A stretch of DNA of 64,000 nucleotides from Chryseobacterium indologenes (GTDB lineage: Bacteria > Bacteroidota > Bacteroidia > Flavobacteriales > Weeksellaceae), in the NCBI GenBank assembly GCA_002439165.1, contig DJTE01000030.1, positions 70,110 through 134,109 on the forward strand, written 5' to 3'. Of the stretch, positions 34,255 through 44,500 are shown in pieces; position 1 is the stretch's first letter, and each line of letters starts with the position of its first letter. A program made the position numbers and the translations under genes. Below the pieces are notes generated by a model that ran no database searches, had not been told where the DNA came from, and was given only the letters and a program-made list of their open reading frames with translations.

Positions 34255-34941
34255 ATGATTTCAAAGTTTATTTTTAATAATCAATACCTTTTTGAAGAGC
34301 TTCCTCCCTTTGATAAAGAGATGCTTCAGAAGGTGATGCAGATTAAAAATTACCGTAAAAAAGAGGCTGTTTTCACTGAAGGAACTATTCCAAACGGAAT
34401 TTTTTTTTTGAAAGAGGGCAAGGTAAAGAAATATAAAGTTGATAATGACGGCAGAGAACAGATTATCTATATCTATAACGCAGGGGAATTTTTTGGATAT
34501 TCAGCGGTATTGAGTAATGATTGCTATGGCGATACAACGCAAGCCATAGAAGGCTCTGTTATTGCTTTCATCTCAAAAGAGAACTTTCTGAATATTCTTG
34601 ATAAGTCAGAGGTATTTTCCAAACTACTTCTCAAAAGTCTCAGTCATGAATTCAGTGTAATGGCTAATCTGATGACGGTTTTATCTCAACGAACAGTCAG
34701 GGAACGTGTTGCGCTCAGTTTACTGATCTTACATAAAAAATATAAGGCAGATGCTTTGGAAAATAAAGTTTACATCACCCTTTCCCGTACAGATCTTGCC
34801 AGTATGGTGGGAACCGCCGGTGAAACATTAGCCCGGATCCTTCACGATTTCCGGGAAGAACAGCTTATTGTAATGGAAGGAAGAAAAATACATTTAATGG
34901 ATTTGGAAAAACTGACCCATATAGCCAATATTTACAGATAG
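34255..34941 (+). CDS. Crp/Fnr-family transcriptional regulator
   Basis: 228 residues. N-terminal cyclic-nucleotide-binding-type beta barrel (about 20-130: EGTIPNGIFFLKEGKVKKYK, GEFFGYSAVLSN) and a C-terminal winged helix (about 150-225, LSRTDLASMVGTAGETLARILHDF). No N-terminal Fe-S Cys cluster, so it is unlike classical Fnr and its effector is unknown. The palindrome at 34204-34217 suggests autoregulation. A second, different family member lies at 46851. Confidence 0.9.
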   Translation: MISKFIFNNQYLFEELPPFDKEMLQKVMQIKNYRKKEAVFTEGTIPNGIFFLKEGKVKKYKVDNDGREQIIYIYNAGEFFGYSAVLSNDCYGDTTQAIEGSVIAFISKENFLNILDKSEVFSKLLLKSLSHEFSVMANLMTVLSQRTVRERVALSLLILHKKYKADALENKVYITLSRTDLASMVGTAGETLARILHDFREEQLIVMEGRKIHLMDLEKLTHIANIYR

Positions 34942-34992
34942 CCTACCTGCTTCTAAAATCTTTTTGTTGGATTTCCCAAAGCTCTATGAGAA

Positions 34993-35763
34993 ATGATTTT
35001 CCACCATACATTCAACTTTAAATCTGGCATAAAGCAACTATTCATGTTTAGACATCAAGGGAAGGGACGAAAATTTTCCCATAATTTAAAACTGGCTTCT
35101 ATGTTATCCGGGGTTGCCGGATTAGTCAATATCACAGGAGTACTGTCTGTGAACAGCTTAACCACCAATGTAACGGGGCATTTTGCTTTTTTTTCAGAAC
35201 AGCTATTCCTAAAGAATTACAAAATGGCATTGATTTATTTGCTGTACATTTTCTTTTTCTTGTCAGGTGCCTTTATTTCAGGCTTAACTACTGAATGGAC
35301 GGCAAAATATAAACCTCACGGTTCCTATATAATTCCTTTATCCATTGAAATCGTCATTATTATTTTTGTTGGCTTTTCACCTGACTTATTACCTCTTCAT
35401 TCTCCAATGATGATCTCTTCAGCATTACTTTTTGCTATGGGATTACAAAATGCGCTCGTCACACGTGCTTCACAGTCTGTGGTACGAACCACTCACCTCA
35501 CAGGACTGTTTACAGATCTGGGAATTGAGTTATCCCTGTTATTTTTTCATCATCAGAAAGCAAAACGAATGCAAGTCAACAAAAGTATTTTTTTAAAATT
35601 AATGATCATCTTCTTCTTTTTCATGGGAGGAATCATTGGGGCACTCACCTATCAGCATTTCCAGTTGAAAACTCTTGTTATTCCCGCATGTTTACTTTTA
35701 ACTGCATTGTGGTATGACAGGTTATCAGTAAGATATTACCATATTAAAAGGAAATTGAGATGA
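34993..35763 (+). CDS. YoaK-family (DUF1275) membrane protein
   Basis: 256 residues with about six membrane helices. It has the family features NSLTTNVTGHFAFF near the first helices and QNALVTRASQSVVRTTHLTGLFTDLG in the centre. Function unknown; family members are often stress-induced. It lies 51 bp downstream of the Crp/Fnr gene on the same strand and may be its target or co-transcribed. Confidence 0.85.
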   Translation: MIFHHTFNFKSGIKQLFMFRHQGKGRKFSHNLKLASMLSGVAGLVNITGVLSVNSLTTNVTGHFAFFSEQLFLKNYKMALIYLLYIFFFLSGAFISGLTTEWTAKYKPHGSYIIPLSIEIVIIIFVGFSPDLLPLHSPMMISSALLFAMGLQNALVTRASQSVVRTTHLTGLFTDLGIELSLLFFHHQKAKRMQVNKSIFLKLMIIFFFFMGGIIGALTYQHFQLKTLVIPACLLLTALWYDRLSVRYYHIKRKLR

Positions 35764-35799
35764 ATATAAACTACTCCGAATTTAGTGTTCCGGTAATCC

Positions 35800-36474
35800 T
35801 TAAAACGTATATTCATCATATACTGTACTGATAAGCTGATCAGAATTGATATTTCGCGAAAAAATGGGATAATGAAAACGGTCCAGTTTGTTCAGGATAC
35901 GGATAAGCTCCATCTTTTCGCGGCGATTAAGATTTCCGGCTACGATATGGGTCGCCTGGCGGATCTTTTCCATCTGGTTTTCCAGGATCTGCAATCCTCT
36001 GTCAGTAATACGGATCAGTTTGCTGCGTTTATCCAGATCAGAGTCTGTCTGTTCAATAAGTCCCTGGCGCAGAAGCCTGGCAATAATCAGCATACCCACA
36101 GGTTTATCGTGAATATTCTTTTTGATAAGAGCCATCTTGGTCATTTCACCAAAAGCCTTCAGATTAATCAGATAAATAAAGTCTTCCTGAGTAGAGAATT
36201 CTGAATCTGAAATGGCAGACTTTGAGTACGTTTTCGCATATCGGTTAAGATGAACAAGCAATGTACTTATGGCACTTTCCGGTGTTCTTCCGTTTTCTTT
36301 ACCCTCCCAGTAAGGTTCTTCTTCAGAACCCTTTTCCTGTTCAGTCTGCTCCTTATCGGAAATCCATTCTTTAAACCCCTGAACAGTTCCCGGATATAAA
36401 TCAGGGCAAGCCCGGACTTCGGTTTCAAACTCCTGCAGAAGGTCTATAAAATCTTTAATAAGTGTATAGTTCAT
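35800..36474 (-). CDS. MarR-family regulator 1 (with N-terminal extension)
   Basis: 224 residues. The winged-helix core (about 85-205) contains GEMTKMALIKKNIHDKPVG, a recognition helix and a wing with DKRSKLIRITDRG. About 80 residues precede it, with an acidic linker. The same architecture and motifs occur in the regulator at 52058-52717, including NDFIYLI/EDFIYLI, so the two are paralogues. It is the last gene of the minus-strand series phrB-hemH-marR, but has its own TATTTTTG box at 36492-36499 overlapped by a candidate operator. Confidence 0.85.
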   Translation of the reverse strand: MNYTLIKDFIDLLQEFETEVRACPDLYPGTVQGFKEWISDKEQTEQEKGSEEEPYWEGKENGRTPESAISTLLVHLNRYAKTYSKSAISDSEFSTQEDFIYLINLKAFGEMTKMALIKKNIHDKPVGMLIIARLLRQGLIEQTDSDLDKRSKLIRITDRGLQILENQMEKIRQATHIVAGNLNRREKMELIRILNKLDRFHYPIFSRNINSDQLISTVYDEYTF

Positions 36475-36486
36475 ATCCGTTAAATA

Positions 36487-36501
36487 GTTTACAAAAATAC
36501 C
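36487..36501 (-). promoter_or_regulatory. Promoter box and candidate MarR operator before marR 1
   Basis: On the minus strand GGTATTTTTGTAAAC. It includes the -7 box TATTTTTG, 17 bp from the ATG. Similar 15-mers precede marR 2 (52731), phrB (38929) and crtI (52040). Part of the similarity comes from the shared -7 consensus. Confidence 0.5.
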
Positions 36502-36537
36502 TAATTCCTGAAAAAATCATGCAATATATCACCAAAA

Positions 36538-37566
36538 CTATACTAAATAGAATTGATTGAGCTGTTCTTCACACAGGGTCCGGATGACTTCAATCCAGCG
36601 GTCTTCGTCATTCAGACAGGGTATATAGGTGAAATTCCGGCCGCCTACTTCCAGAAACTGCTCTTTTCCTTCAACGGAAATTTCCTCCAGGGTTTCAAGA
36701 CAGTCTGAAACAAATGCAGGACAGACAATCGCCAGATTTTTAATTCCCTTTTGGGGAATTGTTTCCAAAGTATGATCTGTATAAGGCTCTATCCATTTGT
36801 CTTTTCCTAATCTGGACTGAAAGGATACGATGACCTTATCTTTTGGTAATCCCAGTTTTCTGATAACCCGCTCCGTAGTATTATAACACTGGTGCCGGTA
36901 GCAAAATGGATGACCGGGGTGACTGTCTTTAAAACAACAGTCGTTCATATTACACGTCTTTGTAGGATCTGTCTTGTAAATATGCCTTTCGGGAACCCCA
37001 TGATAAGAAAACAATAATGCATCAAAATTTTCAGGAAGTTTCTCCCGGATACTTTCGGCCAGGCAGTCCGTATACAGATCCCGGTTATAAAAAGGCTGCA
37101 CATAGTTGATTCTTACACCGGGAAATTTTTTCTTTCTGATCTCTTCTGCTTTTTCAATCACCGTTTCGGTGGTACTCATTGCATATTGCGGATAAAGGGG
37201 AAACAGCACAATTTCCGTGATGCCTTTCTCAACAAGATTCCTGATGCCTGTCTCAATACCGGGTTCAGCATACCGCATACCAATCTCAACCGGTATATCC
37301 ACAATCTTCTGCAGCTTTTTCTGTATCTTTTTTGTTATCACAATAAGAGGCGATCCCTCGTCGGTCCATACCGTTTTATAAGCTTCTGCGGATTTTGCCG
37401 GGCGGGTCTTTAAAATAATTCCACGCACCAGCAGTGCCCGAAAAATCCACCGGTAATCAATTACCTTTTCATCCATCAGGAATTCATCCAGATATTCTTT
37501 TACATCTTCTACCGCCGTGGATCTCGGAGAACCAAGATTGATCAATAAGATTCCTTTTTCAGCCAA
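36538..37566 (-). CDS. hemH: Ferrochelatase
   Basis: 342 residues. N-terminal GILLINLGSPRS, the active-site LFSYHGVPERH (catalytic His) and the late Glu-rich DCLETLEEISVEGKEQF. It inserts Fe2+ into protoporphyrin IX, the last step of haem synthesis. It lies 44 bp after phrB and 63 bp before marR 1 on the same strand. Since free protoporphyrin is a photosensitiser, pairing ferrochelatase with photolyase fits a light-stress theme. Confidence 0.93.
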   Translation of the reverse strand: MAEKGILLINLGSPRSTAVEDVKEYLDEFLMDEKVIDYRWIFRALLVRGIILKTRPAKSAEAYKTVWTDEGSPLIVITKKIQKKLQKIVDIPVEIGMRYAEPGIETGIRNLVEKGITEIVLFPLYPQYAMSTTETVIEKAEEIRKKKFPGVRINYVQPFYNRDLYTDCLAESIREKLPENFDALLFSYHGVPERHIYKTDPTKTCNMNDCCFKDSHPGHPFCYRHQCYNTTERVIRKLGLPKDKVIVSFQSRLGKDKWIEPYTDHTLETIPQKGIKNLAIVCPAFVSDCLETLEEISVEGKEQFLEVGGRNFTYIPCLNDEDRWIEVIRTLCEEQLNQFYLV

Positions 37567-37610
37567 TGTTATTTATTTTTTATTAATGAATAATTATGAT
37601 TTATAGCCGG

Positions 37611-38897
37611 CTATTCTGCCAATGCTTCTCTGTAAGCCTTCAATGCCCTTTCTCTCGCTTTTGTATGTTCTATGATGGGCGATTCACTATAATCTTCAGG
37701 AAGCCATTTCCTGATATACCGGGTATCTTTATCGAATTTTTTTGTCTGTTCATAAGGATTGAAGATCCTGAAATAAGGTGCCGCATCACACCCACAGCCT
37801 GCTGCCCACTGCCAGTTTCCGTTATTGGCTGCCAGATCATAATCTAAGAGTTTTTCAACAAAATAAGCTTCTCCCCACCGCCAGTCAATGAGTAAATGTT
37901 TGGTAAGAAAACCTGCCGTGATCATTCTTACCCTGTTGTGCATCAATCCGGTTTCATTCAGCTGCCTCATTCCGGCATCTACAATGGGATATCCTGTTCT
38001 CCCTTCACACCAGGCCTTAAATTCCTGTTCATTGTTTCTCCAGATCACATTTTCATATTTCTTTTTAAAACAATGATGAACAACATCCGGAAAATGACTG
38101 AGGATCTGCATGAAAAATTCTCTCCAGATAAGTTCATTAAGCCAGACTTCATTATGCTTAACTGCGTATTGCACGCATTTCCTGATCGAAATGGTTCCGA
38201 AACGGAGTGCAGTTCCGAGATGACTGGTATGATCCATTGCCGGGAAGTCTCTGTATTTTCCGTAAGAATCTATGATCTCTTTATTCAGTTCCGGTTTTAT
38301 GAACTCAAGATCTGTTTTCTCAAAACCGATTTCTTTTAATGAAATGATGTCAGAAGCCCCTTTATAATCTCCCAAATGAGCCGGATTTACTGTAACCGTT
38401 TCTATATTTTTCAGATTTTCTTTCCATTTCTTAGAATAGGGAGTAAAAACAGTATAGGGAGTAAGATTATTTTTCAGAATATCATTTTTTTCAAATATGA
38501 CCTGATCTTTAAAGTCTTTCAGCTGAATATGGTGCCTGGAGAGCAGATCTGCTATATCCCGGTCCCTTTGTATGGCCTGCGGCTCGTAGTCCCTGTTGCA
38601 GAAGACCGTATCAACATTAAAATCCTGAATTATTTTTTCAAAGATTTTCAGTGGGGTACCGTGATAAATATAAAGTCCGCTGTTATGATTTTTCAGCTCT
38701 TGATGAATCTGCTGTAAAGCCTGATGAATATAATCTACCCTTCTGTCATTTTTATCCTGAAGCCGGTTCAGTATATCAGTATCAAAAATAAAAACGGGAA
38801 TAACCTTTAAACCTGCATTAAGCGCATGATGGAGCGCTGTATTGTCCTCCAGCCTGAGATCTCGTCTGAACCAAAAAACATTCACTTTATTCATCAT
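37611..38897 (-). CDS. phrB: Class I CPD photolyase (cryptochrome/photolyase family)
   Basis: 428 residues. N-terminal antenna-binding domain (NVFWFRRDLRLEDNTALHH) and C-terminal FAD domain with GRTGYPIVDAGMRQL, MHNRVRMITAGFLTKHL and NNGNWQWAAGCGCDA. It repairs UV-induced pyrimidine dimers using blue light. It may start at the first or second Met (38897 or 38894). It is the first gene ahead of hemH and marR 1; a TATATTTG promoter inside a MarR-type element lies at 38929-38943. Confidence 0.92.
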   Translation of the reverse strand: MMNKVNVFWFRRDLRLEDNTALHHALNAGLKVIPVFIFDTDILNRLQDKNDRRVDYIHQALQQIHQELKNHNSGLYIYHGTPLKIFEKIIQDFNVDTVFCNRDYEPQAIQRDRDIADLLSRHHIQLKDFKDQVIFEKNDILKNNLTPYTVFTPYSKKWKENLKNIETVTVNPAHLGDYKGASDIISLKEIGFEKTDLEFIKPELNKEIIDSYGKYRDFPAMDHTSHLGTALRFGTISIRKCVQYAVKHNEVWLNELIWREFFMQILSHFPDVVHHCFKKKYENVIWRNNEQEFKAWCEGRTGYPIVDAGMRQLNETGLMHNRVRMITAGFLTKHLLIDWRWGEAYFVEKLLDYDLAANNGNWQWAAGCGCDAAPYFRIFNPYEQTKKFDKDTRYIRKWLPEDYSESPIIEHTKARERALKAYREALAE

Positions 38898-38928
38898 CTG
38901 TTAAAAAATATAATAAGACCGCTTTACG

Positions 38929-38943
38929 ATATACAAATATACT
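38929..38943 (-). promoter_or_regulatory. Promoter box and candidate MarR operator before phrB
   Basis: On the minus strand AGTATATTTGTATAT, containing TATATTTG (38934-38941). It shares a 12-bp identical core (ATACAAATATAC on the plus strand) with the site before marR 2. Confidence 0.5.
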
Positions 38944-39028
38944 AATAAATCAATTAAAAAAGAATATTAATGTACTAAATATTTAATACGGCATAAATTT
39001 TGTTCAATTAAAACAGGATAAAATAATT

Positions 39029-39319
39029 GTGATGGACCATACAGAAGCCGAACGATTACATTTGCTGAGAGATCAAAAACTTATTGATGAATATTTCAGA
39101 CTGGTTATAAAAAGGGATTTAAATTTGGATGTTGATGTCAGCAATGAATATGTTATTGTACATAACATTGTTTCAAAAAAATTAATTATTGCCAGGACAT
39201 TTTCGGATATTACTTTAGAAAATCCTGAGCTTTATTTTTTATTGTCATCTCTGATTCAGGATGTCAATACCCATTCATTAAGCAAAAGCCGGATCATTAC
39301 CGTATTAGAAAATAAATAA
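39029..39319 (+). CDS. Hypothetical small protein
   Basis: 96 residues, soluble, no signal peptide. An N-terminal helix (TEAERLHLLRDQKLIDEYF) is followed by a mixed alpha/beta part. I do not recognise the family. It stands between divergent phrB and the signalling gene cluster, with a strong terminator directly after the stop. The sequence is weakly suggestive of a regulatory partner protein, but no function is claimed. Confidence 0.55.
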   Translation: MMDHTEAERLHLLRDQKLIDEYFRLVIKRDLNLDVDVSNEYVIVHNIVSKKLIIARTFSDITLENPELYFLLSSLIQDVNTHSLSKSRIITVLENK

Positions 39320-39346
39320 AAAACCCTCAATTTCTGAGGGTTTTTT
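39320..39346. terminator. Bidirectional terminator
   Basis: AAAACCCTCA-ATTTC-TGAGGGTTTT followed by T; A and T runs on both strands. It ends the 39029 gene and the leftward signalling operon whose last gene stops at 39374. Confidence 0.9.
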
Positions 39347-39373
39347 AATGCTGACTGATATCCCGGACATTTT

Positions 39374-39745
39374 CTATGCCCTTCCTTCTATATGTTTGGC
39401 GACCATTGCCTCCAGATCATCCAGGTTAAAAGGTTTTGAGACATAATCATCCGCCTGTGCTTCTGACGCTAAAGCTACAATATCATTATTAGCCGTAACG
39501 TAGATGACCGGAATATGTCTGAATTCCGCAGTGCTTTTGAGAAGTTTTGTGGCTTCCACACCTCCGATTCTTGGAATCCAGTTATCCATCAAAATAACAT
39601 CCGGCTGATAATCTGTCACTTTTTCAAGGATATCATGTGACGTTTCTGAGATTCTGACGTCGTATCCGTTTTCTTCAAATATGATGGTGATCACTTCTAA
39701 AATAGCGGTGTCATCATCAAAAATTAAAATTCTCTTTTTATTCAT
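39374..39745 (-). CDS. Stand-alone receiver-domain response regulator
   Basis: 123 residues, a single CheY-like receiver. Acidic pocket IFDDDTAIL, phospho-Asp in VILMDNWIPRIGG, Thr in VIYVTAN and Lys in DYVSKPFN. No output domain. It is the last gene of a leftward cluster of kinases, CheR and CheB, and probably receives phosphate from the hybrid kinase at 41567. Confidence 0.9.
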   Translation of the reverse strand: MNKKRILIFDDDTAILEVITIIFEENGYDVRISETSHDILEKVTDYQPDVILMDNWIPRIGGVEATKLLKSTAEFRHIPVIYVTANNDIVALASEAQADDYVSKPFNLDDLEAMVAKHIEGRA

Positions 39746-39774
39746 ATTATTTAGTATTATTTTATTCTGAAATA

Positions 39775-40344
39775 TTATAATTGTTTGATACAGTCCGCTA
39801 AGCGATCAGGAGTGATGATCAAATCAAAATCAGTTTCTTCCATAGCTTTTTTGGGCATATATTCTACTTCTGCCGTTTCCGGATCCTGAATCCAGACTTT
39901 TCCTTTATATTTTTTTATATAGTGCAAACCTTCCACTCCATCGGCATTGGCACCTGATAAAAGGATGCCGACCACGCCTTCACCGTAAATCTCTGCAGCA
40001 GACCTGAAGGTAACATCTATTGACGGGCGGGAATAATTCATTTTCTCGGAGCTGTCCAGTGACATATTTTTATTATTCTCAAACAATAAATGATAATCGG
40101 CAGGAACAATATACAGTGCATGGTCTTCGAGTTCTGTTTTATCCTCGACCTCTATTACCGGTATTTTGGTAAACTGCTGCAGCAAAGTCTTCAGAATATC
40201 TCCGGACTGAGCCTTACGATGAATCACCAGTACGATTGGAATATGAATTTCATCATCCAGATTTTTAATCATTTCAATAATGACCTGCAGACTTCCTGCA
40301 GATCCTCCGATAACAATTAGCTTTATAGGGCCTGGTGACTTCAT
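39775..40344 (-). CDS. CheB-type protein-glutamate methylesterase (catalytic domain only)
   Basis: 189 residues from the ATG at 40342-40344; the open frame runs 59 residues further upstream into cheR and is rejected. Catalytic triad: Ser15 in GGSAGS, His42 in LVIHRK, Asp135 in SGANADG. The receiver domain of classical CheB is absent, so activity is not controlled by its own phosphorylation. It begins 11 bp after cheR. No chemoreceptor, CheA or flagellar gene is present, so it likely adjusts a kinase in this cluster. Confidence 0.9.
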   Translation of the reverse strand: MKSPGPIKLIVIGGSAGSLQVIIEMIKNLDDEIHIPIVLVIHRKAQSGDILKTLLQQFTKIPVIEVEDKTELEDHALYIVPADYHLLFENNKNMSLDSSEKMNYSRPSIDVTFRSAAEIYGEGVVGILLSGANADGVEGLHYIKKYKGKVWIQDPETAEVEYMPKKAMEETDFDLIITPDRLADCIKQL

Positions 40345-40354
40345 TGCGCAATTA

Positions 40355-41185
40355 TTAATGATGATCAATTTTTTTCCAGATTTTCTGATCTTCAACCTGA
40401 TGATAGTTCCTGTCAATACCGGAAAAACGAAGTGTTTCCTTTGCTCCCAGCGCCAGATACCCCAGATTCTCCAGGCTATTGTCAAAAAGCCTGAATACTC
40501 TTTCCTGAAGATCCCGGTCAAAATAAATCAGTACATTTCTACATATAATCAGCTGGAAGCTGTTAAAAGAACTGTCTGACACAAGGTTATGTGTTGACAG
40601 AATAAGTTTTTCCTGCAGGCTTTTATCAAACCGTACACTGTCATAATTGGCTGTATAATAATCGGAAAAATCCTTTACCCCGCCGGAAAGTATATAATTT
40701 TCAGAATACAGCTTCATCTGCTGTAAAGGAAAAATACCGGCTCTGGCGGTTTCAAGAACTGTGGGATTCAAATCGGTGCCATAAATCAGAGACTTATGAT
40801 AAAGGCCCGCTTCTTTCAGCAGAATGGCAATGGAGTAAGCTTCTTCCCCGGTTGAGCAGCCTGCAACCCAGATTCTGATCAAAGGATAAGTACCCAACTG
40901 AGGTAATATTCTCTCTCTCAGCATTTTAAAAAAGGAAGGATCTCTGAACATTTCTGTAACATTCACGGTAACTTCTTCAACAAAACGCTTGAAGTATTCG
41001 GCATCATTGATAATGGTGTATCTCAGTTCTGCAAAACTGGTAAACCTGTCTAAAAGACATATACGGTTAACTCTTCTTTTGAATGAAGCCCTGCTATAAC
41101 CGGAAAAGTCATAGCCATACAGATCATAGACATCCCTGATGAGATATTCTATTTCTTCATCTTTTATGATACTTGGTTCCAGCAT
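40355..41185 (-). CDS. CheR-type protein-glutamate methyltransferase
   Basis: 276 residues. N-terminal CheR helical domain (about 10-70, YGYDFSGYSRASFKRRVNR), then the SAM-binding domain with IWVAGCSTGEEAYSIAILL, YGTDLNPTVLETA and LIICRNVLIYFDRD. It methylates glutamates in signalling proteins. It directly abuts the receiver gene at 41186 and precedes cheB. Target is unknown; see the note on the coiled coil of the large hybrid kinase. Confidence 0.92.
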   Translation of the reverse strand: MLEPSIIKDEEIEYLIRDVYDLYGYDFSGYSRASFKRRVNRICLLDRFTSFAELRYTIINDAEYFKRFVEEVTVNVTEMFRDPSFFKMLRERILPQLGTYPLIRIWVAGCSTGEEAYSIAILLKEAGLYHKSLIYGTDLNPTVLETARAGIFPLQQMKLYSENYILSGGVKDFSDYYTANYDSVRFDKSLQEKLILSTHNLVSDSSFNSFQLIICRNVLIYFDRDLQERVFRLFDNSLENLGYLALGAKETLRFSGIDRNYHQVEDQKIWKKIDHH

Positions 41186-41551
41186 CTATGAAAGTTTTTC
41201 TATGGCCGTTATTAAAAAATCCACATCAATGGGTTTTGAAACATAATCATCAGCCCCTGCTTCCAGACATTTCTGGCGGTCTTCGGGCATTGCCTGTGCA
41301 GTAACAGCAATCACAGGGACATGCTTGATTTCGGGGGTATTCCTTATCATTCTCACCGCTTCATAGCCGTCTATTCCCGGCATCATCATGTCCATCAGAA
41401 CAATATAAGGCAGGGTATCGGACCTGAGTATTTCCAGAGCTTCCTGGGCCATTGTGCAGGACTCTACTGCATATCCACGCGCTTTAAGGGTTAATTTCAA
41501 TGCAAAAATATTGCGTGGGTCATCATCCACAATTAAGATTTTCTTATCCAT
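41186..41551 (-). CDS. Stand-alone receiver-domain response regulator
   Basis: 121 residues, CheY-like only. ILIVDDDPRNIFALKL start, phospho-Asp in IVLMDMMMPGIDGYEAV, Lys in DYVSKPIDVD. Its sequence is very close to the third receiver of the neighbouring hybrid kinase (VRNIFSLTKAL ... VVLMDMMMPEMDGYTTI), so it probably arose by duplication of that domain. It lies 15 bp after the kinase gene. Confidence 0.92.
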   Translation of the reverse strand: MDKKILIVDDDPRNIFALKLTLKARGYAVESCTMAQEALEILRSDTLPYIVLMDMMMPGIDGYEAVRMIRNTPEIKHVPVIAVTAQAMPEDRQKCLEAGADDYVSKPIDVDFLITAIEKLS

Positions 41552-41566
41552 CAGAATTTTATCTGT

Positions 41567-44500
41567 TTAACTTTCATACAACCAAACACGGAGGAGTGAT
41601 AATAACTGATCAATATCCACGGGTTTTGAGATATAATCCGAAGCTCCTGCCGTAATACATTTTTCACGTTCTCCGATCATGGATTTTGCTGTAATTGCAA
41701 TAATAGGCAGCCTTTTGAACGCCGGCATTTTTCTTATTTCTTTAATTGTTGTATACCCATCCATTTCCGGCATCATCATATCCATCAGAACCACATCTAT
41801 ATCAGGATTCTGATCTATCTGTTCAAGGGCATGCTTTCCATCCATCGCAACAATGACTTCAACTTTATATTTTTCGAGTGCTTTGGTTAATGAAAAAATA
41901 TTGCGTACATCATCATCAGTAATGAGTATCTTCTTTCCACTCAGGACTTCCGTTAAAGACCCCAGCATTCTCCCCCTGTTGTTTTCGGGTGAATCATTCT
42001 TTTCTTCCACCAAATGCAGAAATAAACCTACTTCATCTAAAACCCTCTGATAGGAATGTGCTGTTTTTACAACAATAGAATCTGCATACTGCTTTATTTT
42101 AAGCTCTTCTTCTTTGGATAAATGGTGTTCAGTAAAAATAATGATCGGGAGATTCTCCAGCCCCTCATGGCTTTTGATTGATTCTATGACATGGTAATCA
42201 TTTCCTCTTGCGCTTCCCACATCCAGAATAACACAGTCTACAAGGTCGGAAGTCAGTGCTTTTACACTATCTTCAATAGTATGTTCCACCGATAAGGAAA
42301 TATTGAAATTACTCAGAAAATAGGACAGTGCGTTGGCATGTTTGGCATTTTCTTCAACAATCAGAACTTTCTGAGGTCCTTTTTGCAGTGCTTCTTCAAT
42401 TTTCCTGAATACATCAGTCATTTGATCCAGGGCCACGGGTTTATTGATAAAGTCAACAGCCCCTTTCATAAGACTTTCTTTTTTTACATGCAGGGCAGAC
42501 ATCATATGTACCGGAATATGTTTTACATAAGGATCCGATTTCAGTTCGTCCATTACTTCCCATCCGTCTTTTACAGGAAGCTGAACATCCAGTAAAATGG
42601 CATGCGGGTGATATTGCAGAGCCGCTGAAAGGCCGTAATCTCCTCTTACGACCACAATACCTTTATAGCCGTTTAAATGGGCATATTTCAATAAAGCTTT
42701 TGCGAAATTTGTATCATCTTCTATAATCAGAATGATCTTATCCCCTTCCTGAATACTGTCTCTGTCATCCTCCACATCTTCAGGTATTTCCAAAGTGTTG
42801 ATCTGAACGGCATCTGCTATATCAAGAATATTCTGAATTTCTTCAACATCTTCACGGATGGTTTCTACCAGATCCTCATCGGTTTCGGAATGAACAATTT
42901 CTGTTACCGGGTGTACAGGAATAATGAAGCTGAATTCGCTTCCTTTATTCACTTCACTTTTCAGCGTAAGCTCTCCTCCCAGAAGCCTTGCGATTTCACG
43001 GCTTATAGAAAGGCCCAGGCCGGTACCTCCAAATTTTCTTTTTGTAGATCCGTCAGCCTGCTGGAAAGCTTCAAAGATGATTTTCTGCTTGTCTTCTGCG
43101 ATGCCTATACCGGTATCTTTTACTGAAAATATGATAAAGTCCGGTTTTTCAGAATGCTTACTGAGATGTAAATCAATGCTTCCTTTTGTGGTAAACTTTA
43201 AAGCATTGGATAACAGGTTTCTTAATACCTGATCAATCCGCAGCCGGTCACTTTCAATAATTTTCTGTACATCAGGTTCAATTCTGATGTTTAGCGGAAG
43301 GGCTTTTTCCTGAAATACAGGACTGAAAAGACTTTTCAGATCTTTTATAATATTTTCAACAGCAACCTCCTGATATTCCAGGGTCATTTTTCCGGATTCT
43401 ATTTTGGCCAGATCAAGAATCTCATCTATGAGTGTTAAAAGGCTTGTTCCTGAACTTTGAATAACTCTTGCAGATTCTACCTGGTCTTCATTCAGGTTTT
43501 CATCGGGATTTTCGGCCATTAACCTGGATAAAAGAAGGATGGAATTAAGCGGTGTACGCAATTCATGAGACATATTGGCTAAAAATTCAGATTTGTATTT
43601 GGTGCTGAGTGCCAGCTCCTCTACTTTTTTCTGAATCTCATTGTTACGTTCGGCAATTAAATGATTTTTTTCTTCCAGCAATCGTGAACGTTCTTCCAGC
43701 TCTGCATTGGCCTGCATGAGTTCTTCCTGCTGTACTTTTAACTCTTCTTCTGAAGCCTGAAGCTTCTGTGTCTGTGCTTCCAGTTCGGTATTAAGGTTTT
43801 CAAGCTCAGAGTGCTGTACCTGTAATTCTTCAGACTGTGCCTGTGTTTCTTCCAGCAGCTGCTGCTCTTTTTCTCTTCCTTTGGCAGCATTCAGAGCTAT
43901 TCCTATATTCACACAGCATTCTTCAAAATAGCTGATTCTGTCTTCATCAAAATTGGAAGTGGAACCAAGCTCTATAATTCCTATCACCTGTCCGTCTGCA
44001 AAAACCGGTATCAGAATGATCCCGTAGATCTTGATGGTGCTGCTGGCAAAGGTTACTACAAAATCATCTTCATGAAGATTATTGTACACCTGTGTTTTTG
44101 CATTCGTAAAGGCCTGTCCTACCATTCCTTCACCCGGCTCAAAAGTTCTTTTCATATTGGCCTCCAGCCCAAATGCTTTATTTAGCTTCAGCATACCATC
44201 ATCAAAAAGATATAATGAGCCGTTGATGCAGTTTCCGTATTCAATCAGCTGACGTAAGGCCTTACCGGAGACTTCCTGTACGGATTTATTTCCTACAAGG
44301 GATTCATTCAGCAAAGCGAGTCCTTTCTGCCGCCAGTCGCTTTTATTAATTTTATCAAAAGATGTTTTCAGCGATTCGGTCATGTGATTCAGGGATCCTA
44401 CGAGATCTCCGAGATCATCCTCAGCGTTATCCTCTGCTTTTTCACTGTAATCACCATTGGCTACCCTGTTTGCAATTTTTTGAATGGCACTTACCCGGCG

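Noticed and set aside
39775..41185. A chemotaxis operon, on the basis of CheB and CheR
   Set aside because: No CheA, CheW, MCP or flagellar gene is nearby, CheB has no receiver, and the neighbours are hybrid kinases.
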